DNA of 64,000 nucleotides from positions 1-64,000 of the forward strand of contig NZ_JACEFB010000007.1 of assembly GCF_013694095.1 (NCBI RefSeq). The letters run 5' to 3'. How positions within the stretch are numbered: position 1 is the first letter of the stretch; each line of letters opens with the position of its first letter. Below are positions 35,980 through 44,659 of this stretch, piece by piece. Under the pieces are notes generated by a model, which saw only the letters and a list, made by a program, of their open reading frames with translations, ran no database searches and had not been told where the DNA came from. The DNA is from Thermogemmata fonticola. Its GTDB lineage: Bacteria > Planctomycetota > Planctomycetia > Gemmatales > Gemmataceae. Position numbers and translations under genes: made by a program.

Positions 35980-36040
35980 GATCAATGAAGAAAGCAGCCG
36001 CTGCCCTCCAGATCGTCCGGTCCAGAAGCGACCAGCGCCG

Positions 36041-36718
36041 TTAGGGCCGGGGAACGGCCAGGCGGATGCCGAAATGCTCCGGCGGAGGCAAAGGCGGCAA
36101 CACGAGCGAGGAAGACATCCCGGCTCCCGCCGATTCCACCCCAGCCGAGCCAGAGGCCGCCGAGCCAAGGAAGGACGGCGCTTCCCCTGCCAGGCGGATG
36201 CCGAAATGCTCCGGCGGAGGCAAAGGCGGCAGCACCATCTCAGCCGCTGGCAGCGAAGCAGGAGAGCGCGGCGTTTTTCCGAGCGGCGGTGACACCGCGG
36301 CGGCAGTCGGCGGGCGGGAACCGTTTCCTCCCGAAGCCGTTCCGGCAACACCGGCCGGCGGCCGGCTTCCTCCCGAAGGCGGCAGCCCGGCAAGTCCCGG
36401 CGAACGAGGGCTACCCCCTGCCCCCGGATGGATTAGCCCCGGCGGCATCCCCGCAGGCAGGCCAGAATTCGCTGGCAACGGAGCCAGCACCGCTGGAGGC
36501 ATCCCGGACCAACCCGGACCCGCTCCGAGCAGCCCCCCGTTACTCCCCGGCATCCACCCCGGCAGACCACCGGGCACCGGGCAGCCCGCCGGCGTTCACC
36601 CCGCCCCCGATCGACCCGGTGTAAGGGCGAACCACAGCACCATCCCGCCGACCAGACCAGCCACGGGGAAAATCCCCCACCACCGCCGACCGCCTATCCT
36701 CGCTCTGCCTTGAGGCAT
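36041..36718 (-). pseudogene. Pro/Gly-rich single-TM protein interrupted by in-frame TGA
   Basis: An ATG at 36718 has an excellent site (AAAGGAGG, 5-nt spacer) and encodes a short basic start, a transmembrane helix (WWGIFPVAGLVGGMVLWFAL), then a TGA at 36598-36596, giving 40 residues. The same frame continues open for another ~185 codons to 36041 as a Gly/Pro/Ala-rich protein containing the phrase PPLPPPEHFGIRLA twice. Either the full-length gene has suffered a nonsense mutation, or a 40-residue membrane peptide is made and the rest is fortuitous. I favour a recent nonsense mutation. GC-rich DNA keeps many frames open, so the evidence is moderate. Confidence 0.5.
36060..36235. repeat. 45-bp near-identical direct repeat
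   Basis: Bases around 36058-36104 recur at 36189-36235 with very few changes (aggcggatgccgaaatgctc...). They code for PPLPPPEHFGIRLA on the minus strand in the interrupted gene above. Confidence 0.85.
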
Positions 36719-37055
36719 CCTTGCCTCCTTTCTCTGAAATGCGACTCTGTGGCCCAACGTTCCTTTCGGAAACGGATGGAGTTGTCCAGCCTGTATCACG
36801 TCGTTGCCGCAACCGCTGCCTCTCCAACAGCCGCCCCACCTTTACCACACCCCTCCCCTGCCACGAAAGGCCAATTCATTCCGACTCACAGGGCAACTGG
36901 CACAGGACCGCCACGGAGCTATAATCCGGGAACACCGGAACCATGAAGCCCTACGGCGGTGCGACGAGAAGATCAGGTCGATGAGCACTCAGGTCGATGA
37001 GGAGTTAGGAAGAAAAAAGGTCATAACGAATTCGAGCCTACACTGGCTCGAGGAA
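36719..37055. other. Intergenic region, no gene seen
   Basis: About 340 bp upstream of the interrupted TM gene and downstream of ndk. A short direct repeat, 'tcaggtcgatgag', occurs twice near 36974 and 36990. No coding frame is convincing. Confidence 0.4.
37013..37051 (-). terminator. Possible terminator after ndk
   Basis: Five bases after the ndk stop, TCGAGCC (37032-37038) pairs with GGCTCGA (37045-37051) around a 6-nt loop. On the minus strand a run of six T follows only after 13 nt. The separation makes a canonical intrinsic terminator doubtful. Confidence 0.3.
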
Positions 37056-37502
37056 TCAGCCGATCCAGGCGGCGTCGCTGGAGGTGTAGTGCACCAACTC
37101 TTCCGGGTGGAACCAGAGGGCGATTTCTGCTTCCGCATTTTCGGGGCTGTCGCTGCCGTGGATGAGGTTGTTCTGGACGCTCAGGCCGAAGTCTCCGCGG
37201 ATGGTTCCGGGGGCGGAGCGGGCGCCGTCGGTCAGGCCCATGAGCAAGCGGGCGACGCTCACCGCTTCCCGCCCTTCCCAGACCATCGCCACGGTCGGGC
37301 CGCTAGTCAGAAACGCTAGCAGGCTTTCGTAGAACGGCTTGCCGCGATGGACGGCGTAGTGCCGCTCCGCCAGTTCTCGGCTCGCCTGCACCATTTTCAA
37401 AGCGACCAGGCGCAGGCCTTTGCGCTCGAAGCGGCCAATGATTTCCCCGACTAAGCGGCGTTGGACGGCATCCGGCTTGAGCAGAACGAGCGTCTTTTGC
37501 AT
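37056..37502 (-). CDS. ndk: Nucleoside diphosphate kinase
   Basis: Transfers the gamma phosphate of ATP to other NDPs through a phospho-His. The 148 residues include TLVLLKPDAVQRRLVGEII at the start, YAVHRGKPFYESLLAFLTSGP and NNLIHGSDSPENAEAEIALWF, with catalytic H115. Length and motifs are standard. GGAGGATGAACTGCCC precedes the ATG. Confidence 0.98.
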   Translation of the reverse strand: MQKTLVLLKPDAVQRRLVGEIIGRFERKGLRLVALKMVQASRELAERHYAVHRGKPFYESLLAFLTSGPTVAMVWEGREAVSVARLLMGLTDGARSAPGTIRGDFGLSVQNNLIHGSDSPENAEAEIALWFHPEELVHYTSSDAAWIG

Positions 37503-37891
37503 GGGCAGTTCATCCTCCAGTCGCGTGCAGGTTCTTCCCCGGCGCTGAGAGCTTTTTGGGAAGCGGCGTCTCGCCCGCGCTCCTTCCCCCCTGTTGGTAT
37601 GATCTTATGGTCTATTTATTCCGCTGCCCTGTCTGGGATTGAGGCTTCCGGTTTCCCTGGGCGTTCTCCCTGGCGATGAATCCGGCTTTCCTCCACACTG
37701 AGTCCGGCTAGCCTCGCTGATCTTCCCGGCGGGATTGGAGATAGGCACCGAGTGGCCCAACGGCCACATGAAAAAGCAGACAGCAGGTGAGGAATGCCAA
37801 AAAAACGAAGCGCCGACTTGGGGAGGTCGGACGCTTCGCGGGGGGGTGGATTGGGAGCAAGCCTGTCAGCCGCTCTCCCGGAGGGGGGGTA
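37503..37891. other. Intergenic region, no gene seen
   Basis: 389 bp between ndk and the YTV protein gene, both on the minus strand. No repeat, hairpin with T run or coding frame is convincing; it should hold the ndk promoter near 37560-37640. Confidence 0.4.
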
Positions 37892-39211
37892 TCACTTGGA
37901 GCACCCAGCGGCGGCACCCGCGACGACCGGAGCGTGGCAGCAGTCGTCTTTGGCCTTGCGGCAGAGGTTCAGGCCATCGAAGAGGCGGCGGCGCGGAGCG
38001 GCGCAGGGATCGCAGGGTTGCGGCGGGCAGGGGGCAGCTTGAGCCGGAGCCGGTTCGCAGGCCGGCGGGCACGGTTCCGCACAGCGCTTCTTGGCCAGCA
38101 AAGCCCGCAGGCGATCGAGCAGTCCGGGCCGGTCGCAGGGCTGGGCGCAGGGGGCGCTGGGGGGACACGGAGCGGCCTGGGCTTGGGCCGGAGCCGGCAC
38201 CTTCACTTCCTTCTCCACCACCTTCGGCACCAGCTTGCAGACTTTGACCTTCTGCTCAACCGGCACGCAGACGGTCACGCACCGCTTGGCTTCATACGGC
38301 ACGCACTTTTTCACATGTACCACGCAGGTCACTTGCTCGCACACCGGCACGCACTTGACCTTGGTCACCGGGCAGGCCACCTGCTTGCGCACGCACTCGT
38401 AGGTGCAGATCGTCTTGGTCACGGGCCGGCACTCGTAAGCGCAGACAGTCTTGGTCACCGGCACGCACTCGTAGGTGCAGATCGTCTTGGTCACCGGCAC
38501 GCACTCGGCGATCTTCTTGCAGACGGTGACCGGCTCGCAGATCGTCTCCTTGTGCTTTTCCGTCTTGCAGATGGTCACGGTGCGCGGGCAGGGTTCATAG
38601 CACGGATCGCAGATTTTCCGCAGCCGGTCGGCCAGAGTGGGGCCTAGCTCCACTGTCACGGGAACCGAGACCTTGTGAGTCACCGTCTTGGGGCGCATCT
38701 CCGTCACCAGGACGCGCTTGTACTGGACCTCATTGACGGTGACTTGCTTCTGGACCGGGCGGCGCTCCATGACGGTGATCTGCTTTTGGACCGGCACACG
38801 CTCCATGACCGTCACCTGCTTTTGCACCGGCACACGCTCGACGACAGTGCGCATCTCGGTGACCGTCTCCGTCACTCGCTGGTAGCGGACCACTTGCCGC
38901 GTGACGGTTTCCGGCACGTACTCGAGGCGGTAGGCCGTGTAGGTTTCCTCCCGCTGCTGCGGCTGCATGACGGTGACCGTTTCCTCGACCCAGGTCGGGA
39001 CCAGTTCGGTGACCTGGATTTTCTGGGTGATCCAGCCGCTGCCAGCCTGACCGCTGTTGCCAGATGGCTGGGCAGGCGCAGCGGGCTGTTGGGCGGCTAC
39101 CGGCGCGCTGGACAAGCCGTCGGCAAACGCTTCCGCATCTCCGAACGCCAGCGACGCCAAACCGGCACACACGCCTCCCATCAGCCACTTCTTGAACCAT
39201 CGTCCTTTCAT
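37892..39211 (-). CDS. Cys-rich YTV-type planctomycete surface protein
   Basis: A 439-residue exported protein (leader KKWLMGGVCAGLASLAFGDAEAFA). From about 60 to 340 it consists of short repeats, first of the form 'YVPETVTRQVVRYQRVTETVTEMRTVVERVPVQKQVTVMER', later Cys-rich 'CVPVTKTICTYECVPVTKTVCAYEC'. This is the pattern of the YTV repeat (planctomycete-specific Cys-rich surface proteins described in Rhodopirellula, where walls were thought to be protein). The C-terminal part is Pro/Ala/Cys-rich with many CPP and PCPP units. Disulphide cross-linking in the envelope is inferred from the high Cys content. Confidence 0.85.
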   Translation of the reverse strand: MKGRWFKKWLMGGVCAGLASLAFGDAEAFADGLSSAPVAAQQPAAPAQPSGNSGQAGSGWITQKIQVTELVPTWVEETVTVMQPQQREETYTAYRLEYVPETVTRQVVRYQRVTETVTEMRTVVERVPVQKQVTVMERVPVQKQITVMERRPVQKQVTVNEVQYKRVLVTEMRPKTVTHKVSVPVTVELGPTLADRLRKICDPCYEPCPRTVTICKTEKHKETICEPVTVCKKIAECVPVTKTICTYECVPVTKTVCAYECRPVTKTICTYECVRKQVACPVTKVKCVPVCEQVTCVVHVKKCVPYEAKRCVTVCVPVEQKVKVCKLVPKVVEKEVKVPAPAQAQAAPCPPSAPCAQPCDRPGLLDRLRALLAKKRCAEPCPPACEPAPAQAAPCPPQPCDPCAAPRRRLFDGLNLCRKAKDDCCHAPVVAGAAAGCSK

Positions 39212-39861
39212 TGGTTTTGACCCCCCTTGAGTTCCGGGTTGCCTCACTCGGGTCACAGCCGCAGCGGCCTTCCTCACGCCGCTCTCCCACGACTGTGCCT
39301 TCCCTGAGTGCTCTCACTTATATGAACGCGCCACCGCCTCCAGGGAAATCCCGCCGCCCATTTCCGCCACAATTTGCCCTCGATTTCCGAACGAATCTAA
39401 CTGGGAAACCTAAAACGCCGCCTCTAGGATTCACACCTGTTTCAACTTCCAGAACAAGCGGTAACGAGGATAGCGGCCTCCTCGTCGTGTTTGTAAAAAT
39501 TGCAAGCCGATTTTCCTCAAGTCTCGCCTGTCTTCTGCCCCCCCCCTCGGCCAGGCGTTGACCCGGACTTTCCCCCAGCAGTTCCCGTCCTGTCCTGGAG
39601 CTGCCCGGATCATCGCCGGGATTCCCACGCATGAGGACCAACCTTTTGCGGAAGGCTTGCAACCCAAGGCGCAGAACCCGGTGCAGGCCAAGGCCAGAAT
39701 CCGCTGGCGGCAGGAGGGTTGCGAGAAGACGGAATGCGTAAGATGATAGAAAGGCACCCGCGGAACCGAAGGCGGAGGGAGGCGAAGGGGTCATCCGGTG
39801 CAGGGGCGCTGCGGGAGAGGCCGACCGGCTCGCCGCCGCCCGAACCGAGGAGGAGCGAACC
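39212..39861. other. Divergent intergenic region
   Basis: 650 bp between the YTV protein gene and nadA, with no supported gene. The segment 39330-39540 is A/T-richer than its neighbours and is the likeliest promoter region. The minus-strand frame opposite nadA's start is a shadow. Confidence 0.5.
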
Positions 39862-40833
39862 ATGCCCGCGGTACTGGACGATGTGACGGCGGAGATTCTG
39901 GCACTCAAAAAGGAACGCGAGGCGATCATCCTGGCCCACTATTACCAGCAAGGGGAGATTCAGGAGCTGGCGGATGTGACGGGGGATAGTCTCAAGCTGG
40001 CACGGGCCGCCGCCGCGGTGCGCAACCCCGTGATCGTCTTCTGCGGCGTAGTGTTCATGGCCGAGACGGCCAAGATGCTCAACCCGGACAAGCGGGTGCT
40101 GGTGCCGGACTTGCAGGCCGGTTGCAGTCTGGTGGATTCCTGCCCGGCGGACAAACTGCAGCGCTATCAGGAGATGCTCCGGGCCAACGGGCGGCGCTTC
40201 CAGACGGTTTGCTACATCAACAGCTCGGCGGCGGTCAAAGCGCTTTCGGACTGGGTAGTGACCAGCGGCAATGCCGTGGAGGTCGTGCGCGACCGGGTGC
40301 CTGCGGATTACGAAATCCTCTTTGTCCCGGACCGGCATTTGGGGGCGTATTTGCAAGAGGTGACTGGCCGGTCGATGATCCTCTGGGACGGTGCCTGCGT
40401 GGTCCATGAGGTCTTCAGTCTCACGGACCTTTTGGAGATGCAGCGGCGCTACCCGCAAGCGAAGACCATCGCCCATCCGGAATGCCCGAAGAACATCCTG
40501 GAGCATGCGGACTTTGTCGGCGGCACGGAGGCGATGCGGCAGTTCGTCGCCCGCCAGGCGCAGCCCACCACCTTCCTGGTGGCCACCGAGGCGAACATGA
40601 TCTGGGAGTTGCAGCGGCATTATCCGCAGCACACCTATCTGCCGGTGCCGGGGATCAGTTGCGCCTGCAATCGCTGCCCCCACATGGCCCGCAACACGCT
40701 AGAGAAAGTCCGGGACTGCCTGCGGAACCTCGCCCCGGAGATTCTCTGGCAACCGGAGTTCGACCGCGCGCGCGAGGTCCTGACGCGCAGCCTGCTTCAG
40801 CCGCCTGCGCCCAATCCCCCCGCCGGAGATTGA
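39862..40833 (+). CDS. nadA: Quinolinate synthase
   Basis: NadA condenses iminoaspartate with dihydroxyacetone phosphate using a [4Fe-4S] cluster, in de novo NAD synthesis. The 323-residue protein has [22 protein letters not shown] (substrate site), C88 in [12 protein letters not shown]179 in [11 protein letters not shown] and C272 in [12 protein letters not shown] as the three expected cluster ligands, and HPECPKNI between. CGAGGAGGAGCGAACC precedes the ATG. nadB and nadC are not adjacent. Confidence 0.97.
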   Translation: MPAVLDDVTAEILALKKEREAIILAHYYQQGEIQELADVTGDSLKLARAAAAVRNPVIVFCGVVFMAETAKMLNPDKRVLVPDLQAGCSLVDSCPADKLQRYQEMLRANGRRFQTVCYINSSAAVKALSDWVVTSGNAVEVVRDRVPADYEILFVPDRHLGAYLQEVTGRSMILWDGACVVHEVFSLTDLLEMQRRYPQAKTIAHPECPKNILEHADFVGGTEAMRQFVARQAQPTTFLVATEANMIWELQRHYPQHTYLPVPGISCACNRCPHMARNTLEKVRDCLRNLAPEILWQPEFDRAREVLTRSLLQPPAPNPPAGD

Positions 40834-40883
40834 CATTTCCCCCACCCAGGACGTGCCGGCCGGACTCACGCCAGGAGTGCACC

Positions 40884-41552
40884 ATGCTGCCTTCCCCCCG
40901 TCTGATGCTCCGCCTATCCCACCCCTGCCCTTACGTCGCGGATATGCCTCGTGGGCTGGACGACCCCACCGCCGAGCTACTGGAGCTGCCCGCTAGCGGC
41001 ATCGTGCAGGCCCACGCCGCCCTGGAAGAGAAGCGCCCCTATGCCGAACTCCGCCTGGGATGGAACGAAAAAGGGCTGGGCGTACAACTGACCGTCACTG
41101 GCAAGCGGCAGGGGTTGCAAGGGGACCAGGAACGTCCCGGTTCCTGCGACGGCCTGCATCTGTGGCTAGCCACCCGGCCTGTCGGCTCCAGCCGCCGCGC
41201 CACCCGCTACTGCCACCACCTGATCCTTTTGGCCACCGGCTGCGGACCGCAACGGGACCAACCCGGCCTCACCGCCCAACGCATCCCCCGCGCCCTTCAG
41301 GACGCCCCCCTGCCCCGCACCGAACTCGGCCTCATCCGCCGCTACTCCCTCCCCACCGGCCACGACTACCGCCTCCAGGCCTTCCTCCCCGCACCCGCCC
41401 TGCCCGGCTACGACCCGGAGGAATCCCCCCACCTCGGCTTCTTCTTCCTCGTCCGCGATCACGAACTCGGCGACCAGTTCCTGGCCCTCGACTGGAATTT
41501 CCCCGTCGGCGAAGACCCCGCCCTCTGGGACCAGCTCCACCTCATCCGCTGA
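40884..41552 (+). CDS. Unknown protein with CBM9/DOMON-like beta fold
   Basis: A 222-residue protein without signal peptide. The block YAELRLGWNEKGLGVQLTVTGK ... DGLHLWLATRP, with later WNFPVGEDPALWDQLHLI, resembles sugar-binding CBM9/DOMON-like beta sandwiches, where strands of the form 'a.v.~~~~.glyv.v.v.d' are followed by 'D.~~~~~~~r'. This is weak evidence. CAGGAGTGCACC precedes the ATG, 50 bp after nadA, so the two may be co-transcribed. Confidence 0.7.
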   Translation: MLPSPRLMLRLSHPCPYVADMPRGLDDPTAELLELPASGIVQAHAALEEKRPYAELRLGWNEKGLGVQLTVTGKRQGLQGDQERPGSCDGLHLWLATRPVGSSRRATRYCHHLILLATGCGPQRDQPGLTAQRIPRALQDAPLPRTELGLIRRYSLPTGHDYRLQAFLPAPALPGYDPEESPHLGFFFLVRDHELGDQFLALDWNFPVGEDPALWDQLHLIR

Positions 41553-41699
41553 CAACCGGTGAGCACCCCCCTGCCCCGCCCGGCACCTTCCCCAAACGCC
41601 GAAGCCACGACCCGCCAACGGCAGGCCGTGGCCCCGTGTGTGCGACTCTTCCTACTTGCCAGGCTGGTGGTTCTGCCTCGCAGCTCGGCTGTCGCGTGC

Positions 41700-42434
41700 T
41701 CAATCCTGGGCCTGGCGCTGGGCACGCCACTGCCGCCACCCCAACGCCCCCAGCATCAGCCCGAACACCACGAGCGTCGCCGGTGCGGGGATGGGATCAC
41801 CGGTGCCACCACCACCGCCGTTGCCACCACCACCGCCACCACCGCCACCACCACCGCCACCACCGCCACCACCGCCACCACCACCGCCACCACTCTGAGG
41901 CATGTAGAGGCTCATGTGGCTCAAGTTGGGTTGATTGCCACTCCCCACGGACTGCAATCCCGCCGTCGTGAAGAGAAACCCTAGGACATTGCTGAAAGAG
42001 TTGTCAAAGTAATAAGCGGCGTAACTGTCGCCCCCTTTGACAGCAATCACAAACGGCCCGTTGATCGGATTATCCAGCAGGATCTGCCCCGATGTGGCCG
42101 AGGGGTTGGAGGTAAACGGCCCGTTGTTCGTGTCATCGGAAGAGCCGATCAACGTCCAGGTGGTAAGTCCTGTATTGAACAAGTTCTGGTTATTCAACCG
42201 GTCGAGCAAATCCGTGGGTTTGTCGTTGCCGGAGAAGGGTCCTGCCGCGGCGGTGGCGTTAGTGAAAACGGGTGTTAGCGGCGGTGGTGGCAGCGGTGGT
42301 GGCGGCGGTGGTGGGATGGTAATCGCTTGGACATCGCTAGTCATCGGTCCCGCTTGCACTGAGGCAGTTTGGGACAACGTCAGGGCAGTCGCAAGGCTTG
42401 CCAACAGCACAAAGCGGCGAACGTGGGCGAACAT
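41700..42434 (-). CDS. PEP-CTERM-like secreted protein with Gly tract
   Basis: A 244-residue exported protein: signal VLLASLATALTLSQTASVQA, a Pro run, then a ~120-residue beta-type domain (NLFNTGLTTWTLIGSSDDTNNGPFTS, ...FVIAVKGGDSYAAYYFDNS). After a tract of 23 Gly, Asn, then 5 Gly comes a C-terminal PIPAPATLVVFGLMLGALGWRQWRAQRQ, i.e. a PEP-CTERM-type sorting tail (P-x-PAT then hydrophobic helix then Arg cluster). Such proteins are sorted and often linked with exopolysaccharide. GGGGAGGAAGTACC precedes the ATG. Confidence 0.88.
   Translation of the reverse strand: MFAHVRRFVLLASLATALTLSQTASVQAGPMTSDVQAITIPPPPPPPLPPPPLTPVFTNATAAAGPFSGNDKPTDLLDRLNNQNLFNTGLTTWTLIGSSDDTNNGPFTSNPSATSGQILLDNPINGPFVIAVKGGDSYAAYYFDNSFSNVLGFLFTTAGLQSVGSGNQPNLSHMSLYMPQSGGGGGGGGGGGGGGGGGGGGGGGNGGGGGTGDPIPAPATLVVFGLMLGALGWRQWRAQRQAQD
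41805..41891. repeat. Trinucleotide (Gly codon) microsatellite
   Basis: A run of CCACCACCG-type triplets, coding on the minus strand for 23 consecutive Gly (41823-41891), one Asn, and 5 Gly (41805-41819). Unit lengths of 3 and 9 bp mean slippage would alter the stalk length without changing frame. Confidence 0.9.
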
Positions 42435-43131
42435 GGTACTTCCTCCCCAAGGTGCGCGGTCAAGGTGGAACGTCTGAGTGGGGAGCCGCGACTCTCCCCG
42501 ACGTAACGTCCGGACTGAAAAATAAGCTGTTGAACCAAGATACGTTTGAATTTTTTGCTAGGCAATAAATTGCTCAGCAGAAAACTCAATCGTTTGATTC
42601 GACTACATCTATGGTATTGCGTCCCTAAAGGACTACAAATCGAATTGCAGAAAAAAATCCATTTTTTTACGTACATTTTTGCTGACAGAGGAATATCATT
42701 GGTGATTCATTTCTGAATGCAAAAAATTCATCGGATAGCAAATCGACACGGTGTCTGCACGCTTGACAATTCGACCCGTGAGGGGAAGTGGTGGGCGGTT
42801 GGCATCGTCCTGGGCATCCTGTCAGTCTCCCGACATCGCTCCCGGCACTGGCAAAGGGGCAAGCTCAAGCAAGCCAAGCGGTGAGGAGAAGGAAGGGAAA
42901 TGGACTCAAGCGGAGCGGTCGGGAGCGTCGTTTGACCCACAGCAATCCGGCGTTCTAGAGCGGGATGGCAGCCGCGGCCAATGGCGGCTCCAATCAGAAA
43001 CCCCTGCCAGGCGAGGCGCTCAGCCACCCGCAGGGGTTGCAGCGACAGATAGGGGGAGATGGAGAGCAAGGCTGGCGTAACAGACGGGGGAATACGCTGG
43101 GGACGCCCGAGGCGGGGCCGACCGGCGGGTG
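42435..43131. other. Intergenic region with A/T-rich island
   Basis: About 700 bp between the PEP-CTERM gene and the protease gene, both minus strand. Bases about 42520-42740 are A/T-rich with runs such as tttttttacgtacattttt, unlike the rest of the window. A short hairpin, 42480-42485 with 42494-42499 (GGGGAG/CTCCCC), lies in the leader of the PEP-CTERM gene. No gene is seen. Confidence 0.6.
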
Positions 43132-44208
43132 TCACTTGCGGAGCAGGTCGATCTTCATCTCCTCCTTGTCCACCGCGAAGATGTACTCCATCGCGTCCAG
43201 ATCGCGGGAGGGATTGACGCCACGGCCCAACTGGCGGGTGTAATAAGCGAGCTTGTAACTCTTCTCCTGATACCCTTCCTCGAAGGAGGCGTCGAATTTG
43301 ATATAGGGGATTTGGTCGAAGGGTCCCTTGAGCCAGTGGACGGTGTAGGTGTGCGGCTTGATGGCGTGGTTTTCCCATTCGCCATTTTCTCCCCAGCGGA
43401 CCTGGTAGTGGAGGGTGAAGCGGGTGGGGTTTTCCACGCTGAAGACGCGATGGAGGACGATGGAATCGAGGAGGTCGCGGATTTCCGCGAAGTGGATCGC
43501 TCCGGTGAGGATGCCGCCGGGTCCGCCGTTGAAGGAGGCAATGCCGACGACCTCGCCGTCATCGTTGAGAACAGGCCCGCCGCTGTTGCCGTTGAAGGCC
43601 GCACAGCAGCAGAGAATCACCTTGCTGTTGCGCACCGCGATGTTGGGGATGCGGTTGCGGGCGTCGATCTGCCCCACTGCCGGCTGAGTGCCCGCGGCCC
43701 AGCGCCACAGGGGGCGTTCCGCCGGATTGCCGAGAATGTGGAGCGTATCCTGCGCTTTGGGATCGAAGCGGGCTAGCGGCAGCTCCTTGGCCGAGTCGGG
43801 AATCTGGTCGAGCTGGAGGATGGCCAGGTCCTTGTCCTTATCCTGGGCGACGATGCGTGCTCTGGAGAAGAAGCGGTTTTTGATCAGGCGCGGAGCATTA
43901 TCGAAATAATACTTTCTCTCGGAGATGACCTCGCCGAAGAGGCCGCGGACGGGGAAGAGGACCAGGATTTTGTCCTTTTCCTTTTCCTGGGTGACGTGGT
44001 AGTTGGTGACGACAAGTTTGCGGCGGCGATCGATGAGGAAGCCGCTCCCCTGGCTGACTTCATCCCGGAACAGTCCTTCGCGGAGGACCGTTTCGACGTA
44101 GACGACGCCGTCGATGCAGCGGTCGTACACCTGGAGGGCTTGCGGTTGGGCCAGGCCCAAGCTGGCGGCGACACCGAGGACCAAAGCGACAGAGAGCAGG
44201 CGGTACAT
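43132..44208 (-). CDS. Secreted trypsin-like serine protease
   Basis: A 358-residue exported protein with the chymotrypsin-fold triad: His in LVVTNYHVTQ, Asp in DKDKDLAILQL, Ser in AAFNGNSGGPVLNDDGEVVGI. Leader MYRLLSVALVLGVAASLGLAQ. No PDZ domain; the C-terminal ~100 residues (RVFSVENPTRFTLHYQVRWG...) form an extra beta-rich domain. This places it near the HtrA/DegP-like peptidases without being one. GGGAGGTTCGCCC precedes the ATG. Confidence 0.9.
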   Translation of the reverse strand: MYRLLSVALVLGVAASLGLAQPQALQVYDRCIDGVVYVETVLREGLFRDEVSQGSGFLIDRRRKLVVTNYHVTQEKEKDKILVLFPVRGLFGEVISERKYYFDNAPRLIKNRFFSRARIVAQDKDKDLAILQLDQIPDSAKELPLARFDPKAQDTLHILGNPAERPLWRWAAGTQPAVGQIDARNRIPNIAVRNSKVILCCCAAFNGNSGGPVLNDDGEVVGIASFNGGPGGILTGAIHFAEIRDLLDSIVLHRVFSVENPTRFTLHYQVRWGENGEWENHAIKPHTYTVHWLKGPFDQIPYIKFDASFEEGYQEKSYKLAYYTRQLGRGVNPSRDLDAMEYIFAVDKEEMKIDLLRK

Positions 44209-44659
44209 GGGCGAACCTCCCGGATTCAGGGTCCTGCCATCCCTGGCGCGTCTGCCGCTCGTGGGAGCGATCCTCGAAGGGGTCAGGCTCCGGGGGAAGA
44301 ATCACCTCCCGCGGGCGGACCATCCTTGGGAGCCGACATACAAATCCAAGCTCGTCTATCCACGATATTCGTGAGCCGGATCATTTCCTTGAGATTTTTT
44401 CCATGTTTTCCCGAAAAGAAAGAGGGTTGAAAAGGTAAGTTGTTCCCAAAGCTGGACAGTTTCGGAAGAAAGCTATCCGCGTCCGGGTGCAGGGCAGGGG
44501 GTGGCTAGGGATGCCCGGCAGCAGCCAGCGAGGCCGGAACCGAGCGCCCCATGCCGGAATCAAATGCTCCGCCCTGGTGATGGGGAATGCTCCGCCCTGG
44601 TGATGGGGAAGTTTGGCGTTTTCCAGCAGGAACGGGAGGCAGGGGAAGGGCGGGGAGGC
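44209..44659. repeat. Intergenic region with 23-bp duplication
   Basis: 450 bp with no supported gene. The 23-bp word atgctccgccctggtgatgggga occurs twice in tandem at about 44564-44609, upstream of the 3' end of the sialidase gene. An A/T-rich stretch near 44370-44430 probably contains the protease promoter. Confidence 0.6.

Noticed and set aside
36066-36713. Plus-strand 215-codon frame opposite the interrupted gene
   Set aside because: It lacks a ribosome-binding site; the minus strand has a strong site and a membrane helix. GC-rich DNA leaves antisense frames open.
39318-39929. 203-codon minus-strand frame upstream of and into nadA
   Set aside because: Its first part is antisense to nadA and the remainder has no domain or site; considered a shadow.
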